A stretch of 64,000 nucleotides of DNA from Hippophae tibetana (lineage: Eukaryota > Streptophyta > Magnoliopsida > Rosales > Elaeagnaceae): the NCBI GenBank assembly GCA_037013495.1, contig CM072805.1, positions 13,674,601 through 13,738,600 on the forward strand, read 5' to 3'. This document shows, piece by piece, positions 11,605 through 21,045 of this stretch. The position numbers were made by a program, and so were the translations under genes. The notes under the pieces are model-generated. The model was not told where the DNA came from. It made no database searches and worked only from the letters and a program-made list of their open reading frames with translations. Within the stretch, counting starts at the first letter, position 1. Every line of letters begins with the position of its first letter.

Positions 11605-13442
11605 TGATGAGTGCTCAAAAAGCACTAAAATAACCAAGATTTTATGCACATTAATTGATTAAAAATATATATATTTATATGTTTTATCATATATTTATAT
11701 AAATTTGTCTTTTTCGGAATCACGGGTATTTTTATTGTTTTTCAGATATTTTGGCTTAAAAACGTAAGTTAAAGACACAAAGAGGAATACTTGAAGCAAT
11801 ACATCACAAATATATTAATAAATAAATGGGGAAAGGTCAACAAATATGCAAAAATTGGACAAAATGGTTCAAAAATATCAAAAAGGAGAAAAACACACCG
11901 CCGCGCCGCCCAGCCGCGCGCGCATCAGTGCCCAATCTCGCGCCAAGCTGCGCGCGGGTATTATTCATCCACGCGCGCCCAGCTCCCTCCACGCGCGCCG
12001 ACACCAGTTTCGCCCCATTTTTCACGTGCAACCGCCCCCATGACGTCATGCTGACGTCATCAATGACCTCAGCATTTCCATTACGCGTTTTTACATTTTT
12101 TTAACATTTTTTTACTCATTTTTTCTCTCCATCCTCACCTATAAGTACCCCCCTTCCCTTCACTTCAAAACACACCTTCAAAACCTCCATATACATTCTT
12201 TTCTCTCTTTCTTTCTCTCTTTCTTTCTCTCTTTTTTGTTTTCTTTAGTTTTTCTTAGTTTTTAGTTAATTTCTCTTAGTTTTAGAGTTCTTCCCTTTTT
12301 GGGAAGAACTAGTTATGTTTATGTAATTTTTTAGCTTTTTGATTCAATAAATGGGAGTGCAAATTCCGCTTGGAGTTTTTCCAGCAACGGGAATAGCATC
12401 GAAGTTCTGTAAGGATTTTATTTTCTTTACAGTTATTTTTTATACTTTATTCTTACATGTTATATTTAATTTGTCTGTGATTAAATTTAATTGTGCTGGC
12501 TGTTTAGTAAACATGATGTAATAATAATGTTGTTATGCTTGCGAAATATTAAATAGGTAATAATCTCTAAAATGAATTGATTTTATTTTTATTCATGATT
12601 TTATATTAAGAATGTTAGAGAGAAATATATTATTTTTCATTACAAACTTAAACCTGAAAATTAGATTTTAAGGTTTAGTTATCCGGTCTGATTTAGAGTA
12701 GTGCTCTTTTATTTGATGGTACAATCGCCCGGTAGTTAGAGTGAAGCTCTATTTCAAAATTTTTTATAAGAATTATTATCTGAAAATGTATTGACGACTT
12801 GTTTTCAGTAGTGGTTTTAAAACTTGAAAGTTAGTACTCGGATAACTAAATTCTTAGGTTTAATTTGGACACCTTGAATAAAGTTTAAACTGTCTAACCC
12901 CACCAAAGGTGGCATTTAAATGGTTCATTTTCAATCTCTTAGAAAAAGGAATTAATTTAATTAAGCATATTAGTTATCAACCCCACCCATAGGTGCTAAT
13001 TGATTTGTTTAGTTAACAAAGAATATCTAACCCCACCAAAGGTGGTATTCATACAAAAAAGTGAGAATCAATAAATATCAATTCATATCTTTAATAACCT
13101 AGATAATTTGAGCAAGCATAATTAACTTAGTTATTATATCCATAAATACTCCGTCATTATAAATGATAAAATTTGCATGAATGTTTATTGAATCTATGTT
13201 TAATTTTATGTAATTAGATTAAAAACACAAAACCCCAAAATATCGTGACAGGATGTTTAGGATTTAATTTCGTTTTTAAAAGTTTGAATAATAAATTAAA
13301 AACCACACACATTCCTTCCTTAGATCGACCTTGGGAGTATACTTATCATTTTCTTCGAAATGATTCGTACACTTGTGAGAGTTTTATAAATATTAAAACC
13401 AAAGTATTGGCAAGAATCGGCGATGCCGGTTTTCGCTCATCA
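11605..13442 (+). repeat. Element A 3' LTR
   Basis: 1,838 bp, starting TGATGAGTGCTC just after the purine tract TTGGGGGTTG and ending at the right target duplication. It differs from the 5' LTR by scattered substitutions and by loss of one GC-rich unit near 11955. A is therefore older than B, whose LTRs are nearly identical outside the minisatellite. Confidence 0.92.
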
Positions 13443-14640
13443 ACCAACTCCTTAATACACAGCTCCTGGTTGGCTTCATACTTGGAGTATCTCATTCATG
13501 ATATTCTTTTCTACTGACAAGGATGAGGTACAAAAAATTATAACAAAATTGAGGAATTATACCATTGTCTAAGGGGCAGTTTATTGAAAAAATTTGGCTA
13601 CTTTCTTAATCAAGAAGCGCGAGTAGTTTTGGGAAAATTACATTAACAAAAATGTGGGGCTCATTCAAAAGGTTGAACAATTTCTCAAAGAATATGACCA
13701 CATAAAAAAGTGACAGATGCCAAAGATGTACTAGTATTTCAAAATAATTGGCTAGTGAACTGAAGCCCTTTATCAACCCATGGTCATTCCAAAATTGGGG
13801 TTGGGTATTTTTGGCCAATTATCTCTTGCTTCAAGATAACAAAAATTCCTAATAGTGACAACTGATTATTTTTCTAAGTGGATAGAAGTAGAGTGGTTAG
13901 TACAAATCTAAGAAGCTGACGTGTGTATTTATTTGGAAGAATATAATATATAGATATAGTTTAGGTAGTGAGGTGGTCATAGATAATGGCCATCAATTCA
14001 CTAGTTAGCAGTTGGTGTCTTTTTGTAAAGAGATGAGCATTAAGTTGTCACATTCCACTCCTTATAAGGCATAAGCAAATAGCCAGGTAGAGTGATAAAA
14101 AAAATCCTTATCAATATAGTGCAAATGAACTTTGAATGAGCAAAAGGTATATAGGTGGATGAGCTACCTGATGTTCTTTGGGTAACGAGAATGACCCCAA
14201 GGATGAAAATGGGGGAAATCCACTTTTCTCTTGTATATGGTATGAAAGTGATAATCATAACCGAAATGGAAGAACCAACCATTAGGTCAAAAATAATGCA
14301 AGAGGATAATGATGACCTTAGAAAACATGTCCTCTTTTTAGTAGAAGACAAAAGAAAGAATGCCCTAAAATGGATTTAGTCAAAAAACAATAGTTAAAAG
14401 GTCATATAATCGATCCATTAGGCACAAGAACTTCAGTATAGGGGATTGGGTCCTACAAAAATTGTTAGGGAATAAAGTTGAAGCTACCAATGGAAAGTTT
14501 ACCATGACATGAGAAGGCCCATACCAAATATATGAAATCACTTCATAAGGGTCTTATCAGATACAAAGCGAGAGTATAAGAGAGGAGTTAAGCTAGAATG
14601 GAGAAATTTAAAGAAATATTATGTATGAAACATCACTTAA
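13443..14640 (+). pseudogene. Tat-lineage gypsy integrase remnant
   Basis: Continuation of the pol gene broken at 6201. Frames that shift repeatedly give an integrase N-terminal region (about 13450-13800), a core resembling TDYFSKW near 13855-13890, and a better-preserved core end at 14155-14379 (DELPDVLWVTRMTPR, then GEIHFSLVYG). A C-terminal stretch (NGKFTM.EGPYQIYE near 14490-14530, ending NLKKYYV near 14625) follows. Many stops and frameshifts show it is dead. Confidence 0.78.
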
Positions 14641-16475
14641 GATATAATGATAAATGATAAGTCTATTTCTAGATGATTTAGGTGTATTATATTATCTCAC
14701 AAAAAATTAATGCAATAACCCCCATGTACGGATTGAGGTTCCCAAATGGACTCCATCACTTGGGATACGGGATAAGAGGCATGTCACCCATACTACAAAA
14801 GTGTATTGAGTCCACCAATGGGGTCTTTCCTTTAAAATAGCACAAACCAAGGGAAACAATTTACTAGTATATTGTTTTATTATTTAAGTTACATCCAAAA
14901 GAAAGAAGAGATTACAAATTAGCCAAAGGATCACAAATCAAGATTTGCTTTTATTTATCCATAGGGGTGTGATCGAGTACTTTTAATCATAGGAGCCTTG
15001 CATGCATTCTTCTCCAATTCCTTCTGCTTCCAACACACAACTAATTTGTACATTTAATCCCTCTCTTCCTTATATTTATCCCATTGACTAAGTGTGTGGG
15101 TCAACTCAGTACATGAGTTCTTCAACTCTTCTTCCATTGCTTCATAACGAGTCTTTAATCCATACAATCCCTGGCAATAGACATGGCCTAAAAAACAAAA
15201 AAAAAACAAAGGAAGAGATTAGCAAGTACACATTAACAAGTACATCTCCACAAACAAGGTAGGAGTTTACTCATATCAAGCATATGTCTTGCCATAAGGT
15301 GTCGAATCATCCTTTTTTCCTCTTATGAGTTGCATAACTGGTGGACCAATCTCAAGGCACCCCAAAGTAATGATATAGCTCATCTTGGGCTTTATGGTTG
15401 CAAAAACACCATATTTGAATATATCATTTAGCCCATTACTTTTACCCCATTCGGGTTTAAAGGAGAAAATACTTTCTAATGGACCTATATTTCCCTAAAT
15501 GGGGATAATTTTTAGAAGGAAAAGAGCTAATTATTTGATCACTACCTACCATAAAAGTAGGTTTAAGGTGCACCCTACCCATCGGCAGATCAAGTAGGTC
15601 CTCAATCGTGACCTATCTTGTAGACGAAATGACCTAAACATGCTTAAGGTTATCATTTTTGTCTAAACAATGAGTAATGCCAAGGACATACTAGATTTTT
15701 TAGTTTTCTCTGCCAATCGGGTAGTTCTATGAGGCATTCAATTTAACTCGTCACTTATGGTTTGGGAAGCATAGTGTGTTTGAGTTACTAGTGCATGGGT
15801 ATTCAGGTTTCAAGAAAAACATGACCCTATCTCAATTAAGTTGTCTAGGTTAATTTGTGAGTAATCCATTAACTTTCAACCTAAAAGTGGTGGCCTATAA
15901 ATGCATTCAATTACATTACTTTTTAGAGTCAAAATGACCTAGAATCCAAGAATGAGACTTACAATTCTAAGATGTGGCCTCAAACTTTCATGGAATACAA
16001 AAATGCTTTTAAGGACATAAACATAATGAGGCAAAATACTTAAATAGAGAAACGTAAGAGATTTTTTTGGGACAATTTAATCACTATGCAACAAATATAA
16101 AGAGGCAAACACAATATATGTGTTATTAGTTCAAATACATGGATAATTTTTTATTGTACATGTCAACAAGTATAGGTGTACAAATGGAAAATGCCTTCTA
16201 TTACATCAAAATCACTCTTTTATGTCCTAAGATTATAAATCTATCAATCACTCAGGTGTTGATGGAGACCTCATATGATGAGAAGCCTATCAATTGTTCC
16301 GGTGTTGGCGGTGATATCGTAGAAGCAGAAGGTTACTCTAATTGAGGCGTACAAGAATGAAGACCTATATGGTAGCTTCTTCGACCAAACCTTTAGGCTA
16401 GGCCTCCTACATCACTTCTTCACTATAGGGTGAAAGAAGAAAAGTGCTCGTTAAAGGTGCTTTTCTATGGCTATT
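14641..16475 (-). pseudogene. Tat element, 3' region with remnants of an antisense ORF
   Basis: On the minus strand, 15185-15060 reads as a coiled-coil-like peptide (LKTRYEAMEEELKN...), preceded by a T-rich run ending in AG, possibly an intron 3' end. This fits the C-terminus of the antisense gene known in some Tat elements such as maize Grande. Its N-terminal part would be at 30225-32466, beyond the inserted element B. The rest of the stretch shows no clear coding. Assignment is tentative and rests on context. Confidence 0.4.
16471..16475. other. Target site duplication CTATT, left copy (element B)
   Basis: CTATT lies directly before TGATGAG at 16476 and recurs at 30225-30229 right after the 3' LTR end ATCA. 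It defines B as a single intact insertion into the Tat antisense region. Confidence 0.93.
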
Positions 16476-16832
16476 TGATGAGTGCTCAAAAAGCACTAAA
16501 ATAACCATGATTTTATGCACATTAATTGATTAAAAATACATATATTTATATGTTTTATCATATATTTATATAAATTTGTCTTTTTCGGAATCACGGGTAT
16601 TTTTATTGTTTTTCAGGTATTTTGGCTTAAAAACGCAATTTAAAGACTCAAACAGGAATACTTGAAGCAATACATCACAAATATATTAATAAATAAGTGG
16701 GAAAAGGTCAACAAATATGGAAAAATTGGACAAAATGGGTCGAAAAGGTCAAAAATGTCAAAAATACGAAAATCGCGCCGCCCGGCCGCCGCGACCCACC
16801 GCCCAGCACCGCCCCAAGCAGCAGCGCGCGGC

Positions 16833-17050
16833 ACTGTTCATCCGCGGGTACTGTTCATCCGCGGTACTGTTCATCCGCGTGTTACTGTTCATCAGACTCG
16901 GCACTGTTCATCAGACTCGACACTGTTCATCCGCGGGTACTGTTCATCAGACTCGGCACTGTTCATACCCCGGTACTGTTCATCAGACTCGGCACTGTTC
17001 ATACCCCGGTACTGTTCATCAGACTCGGCACTGTTCATACCCGGTACTGT
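16833..17050 (+). repeat. LTR minisatellite built on ACTGTTCAT (5' LTR)
   Basis: Twelve copies of ACTGTTCAT start at 16833, 16850, 16866, 16884, 16903, 16922, 16939, 16958, 16975, 16994, 17011 and 17030. Spacing is 16-19 bp and mostly alternates 17 and 19. Linkers are of the types CCGCGGGT, CAGACTCGGC and ACCCCGGT. A degenerate copy follows at 17045. The block is GC-rich against an AT-rich background and lies just upstream of the promoter boxes. Confidence 0.92.
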
Positions 17051-17070
17051 GCAGCCGCCCCATGTCATGC

Positions 17071-17167
17071 TGACGTCATCAAATGACGTCAGCAATCAAT
17101 AATCCGCGTTTTTACATTTTTTTAACATTTTTTTCTCTACTTTTTCTCTCCATCCTCACCTATAAAT
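17071..17167 (+). promoter_or_regulatory. Element B LTR promoter: paired TGACGTCA plus TATA
   Basis: Two perfect TGACGTCA palindromes (17071-17078 and 17084-17091, 13 bp apart) are followed by TATAAAT (17161-17167) and a CT-rich untranslated leader. The 3' LTR repeats them at 28732-28739, 28745-28752 and 28821-28827. The arrangement resembles as-1 elements bound by TGA/bZIP factors. The regulatory reading is inference. Confidence 0.62.
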
Positions 17168-18570
17168 ACCCCCCTTCCCTTCACTTCAAAATACACCTTC
17201 AAACCACACTTATCTCTTCTTTCTTTCTCTCATTTCTTAGTTTTTTTGAGTTTTCCTTAGTTTTTTTCTTAGTTTCTAAGTTTTTCTTAGTTTTTAGTTC
17301 AATTCTCTTAGTTTTAGTGTTCTTCTCTTTTTGAGAGGAACTTGTAATGTTTTTGTAATAATTTAGTTTTTGATTGAATATATGGAAGTGCAAATTCCGC
17401 TCGGAGGTTTTCTAGCAACGGGAATAGCGTCGAAGTTCTGTAAGGATTTTATTTTCTTTACAGTTATTTTTATGCTTTATTCTTACATGTTATATTCAAC
17501 TTGTCTGTGGTTAAATTTAACTATGCTAGCTGTTTAGTAAAAATGATGTAATAACGACGTTGTTATGCTTGCGAAATATTAAATAGGTAAAAATCTTTAA
17601 AATGAATTGATTTTGTTTTTATTCAAGATTTTATATTAAGAATGTTAGAGAGAAATATATTATTTTTTCATTACAAACTTAAACCCGAAAATTAGATTTT
17701 AAGGTTTAGTTATCCGGTCTAATTTAGAGTAGTGCTCTTTTATTTGTTGGTACAATCGCCCGGTAGTTAGAGTGAAACTCTATTTCAAAAGTTTTTATAA
17801 GAATTATTATGTGAAAATGTATTGACAACATGTTTTCAATAGTGGTTTTAAAACTTGAAAGTTAGTACTCGGATAATTAAATTCTTAAGTTTAATTTGGA
17901 CACCTTGAATAATGTTTAAATTGTCTAACCCCACCAAAGGTGGCATTTAAATGGTTCATTTTCAATCTCTTAGAAAAAGGAATTAATTTAATTAAGCATA
18001 TTAGTTATCAACCCCACCCATAGGTGTTAATTGATTTGTTTAGTTAACAAAGAATATCTAACCCCACCAAAGGTGGTATTTATATAAAAAAGAGAGAATC
18101 AATAAAATATCAATTTATATCTTTAATAACCTAGTTAATATGAGCAAGCATAATTAATTTAGTTATTATATCCATAAATACTCCGCTAATATAAATGATA
18201 AAAATTTGCATGAATATTTATTGAATCCGTATATATGTTTATTTTTAGATAATTATTTATTGAATTTGTATCTATGTTTATTTTTATGTTATTAGATTAT
18301 ATTTAATTAATCTGTATATATGTTTATTTTATGTTATTAGATTAGGAACACAAAAACCAAACTATCGTGACAGGATGTTTAGGATTTAATTTCGTTTTTA
18401 AAAGTTTGAATAATAAATTAAAAACCACATACATTCCTTCCTTAGATCGACCTTGGGAGTATACTTATCATTTTCTTCGAAATGATTCGTGCACTTGCGA
18501 GAGTTTTATAAATATTAAAACCAAAGTATTTGCGGGAATCGGCGATGCCGGTTTTCGTTCATCAAGTTTT

Positions 18571-18588
18571 TGGCGCCGTTGCCGGGGA
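18571..18588 (+). other. Element B primer-binding site (tRNA-Asp type)
   Basis: TGGCGCCGTTGCCGGGGA begins seven bases after the LTR end, the standard Athila primer-binding site. Confidence 0.9.
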
Positions 18589-19368
18589 AGGAATAGCGTT
18601 TTTAAATTATTTATCAAAATTTAAAAAAAAAATTTGTGCTGTAAATAATTGTGATATTTGAATAATAATCAAATTTCAAAATTCATAATAAATAAAAAAA
18701 AATAAAAAAATAAAAAAAATAATTTTTTTTTAATTGTAAAATAATTTAGAAATTTGAAATTTGAAGTAAAAAATTTTACCGTTCATGAATAGTAAAAAAA
18801 AAAAAATTTAAAAATTCAAAATTCAAAATTCAAAAAATTTTAAGTTAATAAGAAATAATATAGCGTGAATAGTAAAATAAAATTACCGTTCATAAAAAAA
18901 AAAATTCAAAAACTTAAATTTCAAAAAAAATTTAAGTTAATAAGACATTATATAGCGTGAATAGTAAAATAAAATTACCGTTCATGAATAAAAAAAACAT
19001 TACTTGAATTTATACCTAATTAACTAAATAACATGAAAAGTAAAAATCTAAGGGAGTTCTGTCTAGGAGACTAGTTCTTGAAAGCCTTTGTGCCACTAGT
19101 CTTTCCTGGGAACGTTGCTCTGGCTAGGAGAATGGTATTTAAGGAGCCGTTTGCACCACCATTATTTCCTGGGAGCACTCTTGGTTAATACTAATTATGT
19201 TACAAAAAAAATATAAAAAAAAAATTAAAAAAAAAATTAAAAAAAAAAAATTCTTCTTTTTAGGGTTTAACTAGTTTTGTTTAGTGCTTTGTATTAAATA
19301 ACATGTAAATTTTCTCTAAATTTTTTATTTTGTTGACATGAGTTTTAAATTTACATTTACAATAGTCT
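18589..19368 (+). other. Element B 5' leader with duplicated stem-loop pair
   Basis: No gene here. AT-rich repeats contain several ACCGTTCATGAATAGT-type motifs (near 18778, 18886 and 18977). At 19050-19178 lies the duplicated stem-loop pair also seen in A: GACTAGT/ACTAGTC in unit 1, and AATGGT/ACCATT in unit 2. An A-rich run follows at 19203-19250. Position between primer-binding site and gag fits a packaging or dimerisation signal (inferred). Confidence 0.6.
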
Positions 19369-20706
19369 ATGCGTGGTAGGAGATCCTTAGGAAACCCTCT
19401 TACACCATATGTAAATAATTTTCATAAATTTAAACAAGTGTCAACAAAACTGGATTCTACCCATCAACCTGTTTTTGAGCCAAACATAGAACCAAGTCTT
19501 AATCCTTTGCTAGAACCAAAAGAAATGGAGGAAAACCAACATATTAGGGAAACCACGATGAAGGAGTTTGCAAGACCGGTAATAGGCACGGCAACTGCCG
19601 CTATCCAGTTGGGAGAGGCTGCTCGGAATTATGACCTTAAAAATATTCATTTTTCTATGCTTCCTTCCTTTTATGGGCTACCTAATGAAGATTCTCTTTC
19701 CTTTATGAGAGATTTCTATGCTACGGTCCAAACATTCCCCCTCGGTATTCTAAACGAGGATCAACTTAGGATGAGATGTTTTCCCTACACTCTAAAGGAT
19801 AAGGCCAAAGCTTGGTTGATGTCACTTCCCCCAGGTTCTCTGATGACATGGGGTAACATTTACAATAAATTCATGGGAAAATTCTATTCCCATAAAAAAA
19901 CATCAGAGTTGAGAGGAAAGATTGCTACTTTCTCTCAGATGGATGGAGAACCATTCCATGAAGCTTGGGATAGGTTCAAGATGTTTCTCACTCAGTGTCC
20001 CCATCATAGCTTTCCCCTGCAGTTGCAGAACCAATTCTTTTACGATGGACTTACACAACAATGTCAGTTCATTGTCGACAACGCTGCAGGAGGAGCAATA
20101 GGAGAAAAGACTGCCTCAGAGACGTATAACCTCTTTGAGATGTTGGGTGCTAATTCCCAACAGAAAAGCTCCCGAGTGAGAAAAGCTGGAGTTCATGAAA
20201 TCGACTCCAGTAATGAAGTTCAACAACAACTTGTTCAACTGACTAAGCAAGTTGCCCTTCTCGCTACACAAACCAACACCAATAATGAACAATATGGTTT
20301 GTACAGCAACATGGGACATGGTACTGAAGCCTGTCCATATCAAGGAGAAACAACTGGACCTGAACAGGTCAATGTGTTGGGAGCGTATCAACAAAGACCA
20401 AGGTTTGACCCCAACTCAAATACCTATAATCCTGGGTGGAGAAGTCATCCAAATTTCTCTTGGAGGCAAAACAACCCTCCTTTCACTCAAAGCTCAAACC
20501 AAGCAGGTCAGCAATTCCACCCACCTATTCCAAGAAGCATTCCCAATAAACCAACCTTGGAGGACAACTTGAATTCTTTTATTCAAGTATGTAGGGATAA
20601 TCAATCTAAAACCAATCAACGGTTGGACTCTGTGGAAGCTTCTATCAAAAAGGTGGAAGTTCAAGTTGAACAGTTAGTTGAACATTTGCAAAAAGGCAAA
20701 GACTAA
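19369..20706 (+). CDS. Free-standing Athila-type Gag (gag 1) with degenerate zinc knuckle
   Basis: 445 codons, intact. An N-terminal extension of about 65 residues absent from gag 2 is followed by the retrotransposon gag domain (about residues 66-245, including [13 protein letters not shown] and FFYDGL). At the zinc-knuckle site the first two cysteines are tyrosines (Y309 and Y312), while H317 and C322 remain. The C-terminus (about 390-440) is a Lys/Glu-rich coiled-coil-like segment. It resembles the Gag part of the next frame closely along its whole length. It ends 339 bases before gag-pol starts. A role as a capsid-only Gag supplied in excess of Gag-Pol is inference. I chose the first ATG of the open frame. 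Confidence 0.85.
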   Translation: MRGRRSLGNPLTPYVNNFHKFKQVSTKLDSTHQPVFEPNIEPSLNPLLEPKEMEENQHIRETTMKEFARPVIGTATAAIQLGEAARNYDLKNIHFSMLPSFYGLPNEDSLSFMRDFYATVQTFPLGILNEDQLRMRCFPYTLKDKAKAWLMSLPPGSLMTWGNIYNKFMGKFYSHKKTSELRGKIATFSQMDGEPFHEAWDRFKMFLTQCPHHSFPLQLQNQFFYDGLTQQCQFIVDNAAGGAIGEKTASETYNLFEMLGANSQQKSSRVRKAGVHEIDSSNEVQQQLVQLTKQVALLATQTNTNNEQYGLYSNMGHGTEACPYQGETTGPEQVNVLGAYQQRPRFDPNSNTYNPGWRSHPNFSWRQNNPPFTQSSNQAGQQFHPPIPRSIPNKPTLEDNLNSFIQVCRDNQSKTNQRLDSVEASIKKVEVQVEQLVEHLQKGKD

Positions 20707-20719
20707 TTTGAAACTTAAA

Positions 20720-20830
20720 CGAATTCAATGAAGAGGAGACATTGAGTTTTTCATTCTGCAATCTCCAAGCAACGTCTTACTAGAAGACGATAAATTTTAG
20801 TCCTGTATGGGAGGTCACCCATTATTGTAT
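20720..20830 (+). other. Hairpin module copy between gag 1 and gag-pol
   Basis: Two inverted repeats, CGTCTT/AAGACG (20773-20789) and ATGGG/CCCAT around AGGTCA (20807-20822), correspond to the module after pol (26232-26278) and to that in A (9698-9745). Both stems are kept although loops and flanks differ. The remaining bases up to 21045 are AT-rich with nothing recognised. Confidence 0.6.
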
Positions 20831-21045
20831 TTTCCTTTGTTTTAGTTTGCGTGTAATAAAAATTCAGATGAAATAAAATTCGTTTGTTTCAAACATTCTG
20901 TCCATTCGTTTAAAAAAAAAATTTAGGTTCCTTGCACTTTTTGCATTTACGTTTTATCAAGTTATAAATATTTTTTAGAGATATCTACTAAAAGCAAATT
21001 GTTGATACACAATAGGAGGAGGATCATTTTCAACTACAAACAACC

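Larger units (their letters stand above)
6202..13442 (+). mobile_element. Element A: non-autonomous Athila-type LARD
   Basis: A complete 7,241-bp element with two LTRs (6202-8073 and 11605-13442), a tRNA-Asp-type primer-binding site, a polypurine tract and a 5-bp target duplication. The 3.5-kb interior has no gag or pol frame. It holds an AT-rich leader, a pair of stem-loops (9249-9370), a hairpin module (9698-9745), an internal purine tract (10006-10020) and a 1.9-kb 3' block almost the same as that of element B. The LTRs are clearly homologous to those of B but lack the minisatellite. This fits a large retrotransposon derivative that uses proteins supplied by B-like elements. Confidence 0.9.
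16476..18564 (+). repeat. Element B 5' LTR
   Basis: 2,089 bp, starting TGATGAGTGCTC and ending TTCGTTCATCA. It is homologous to the LTRs of A, with a GC-rich minisatellite (16833-17050) in place of A's G-box block and a short AT-rich duplication near 18225-18345 in U5. It carries the TGACGTCA pair, TATA, the CT-rich leader and the three hairpins (about 17930-18075). Confidence 0.94.

Noticed and set aside
13448-14640. Possible independent host gene between A and B
   Set aside because: Translation matches Tat integrase in order and continues the RNase H at 5463-6201, so it is part of the interrupted element.
16662-17102. Overlapping frames of up to 147 codons in the GC-rich LTR block (also 28320-28763)
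   Set aside because: All three frames are open because of the minisatellite and high GC content; the peptides are repeats with no domain, and the block lies upstream of TATA.
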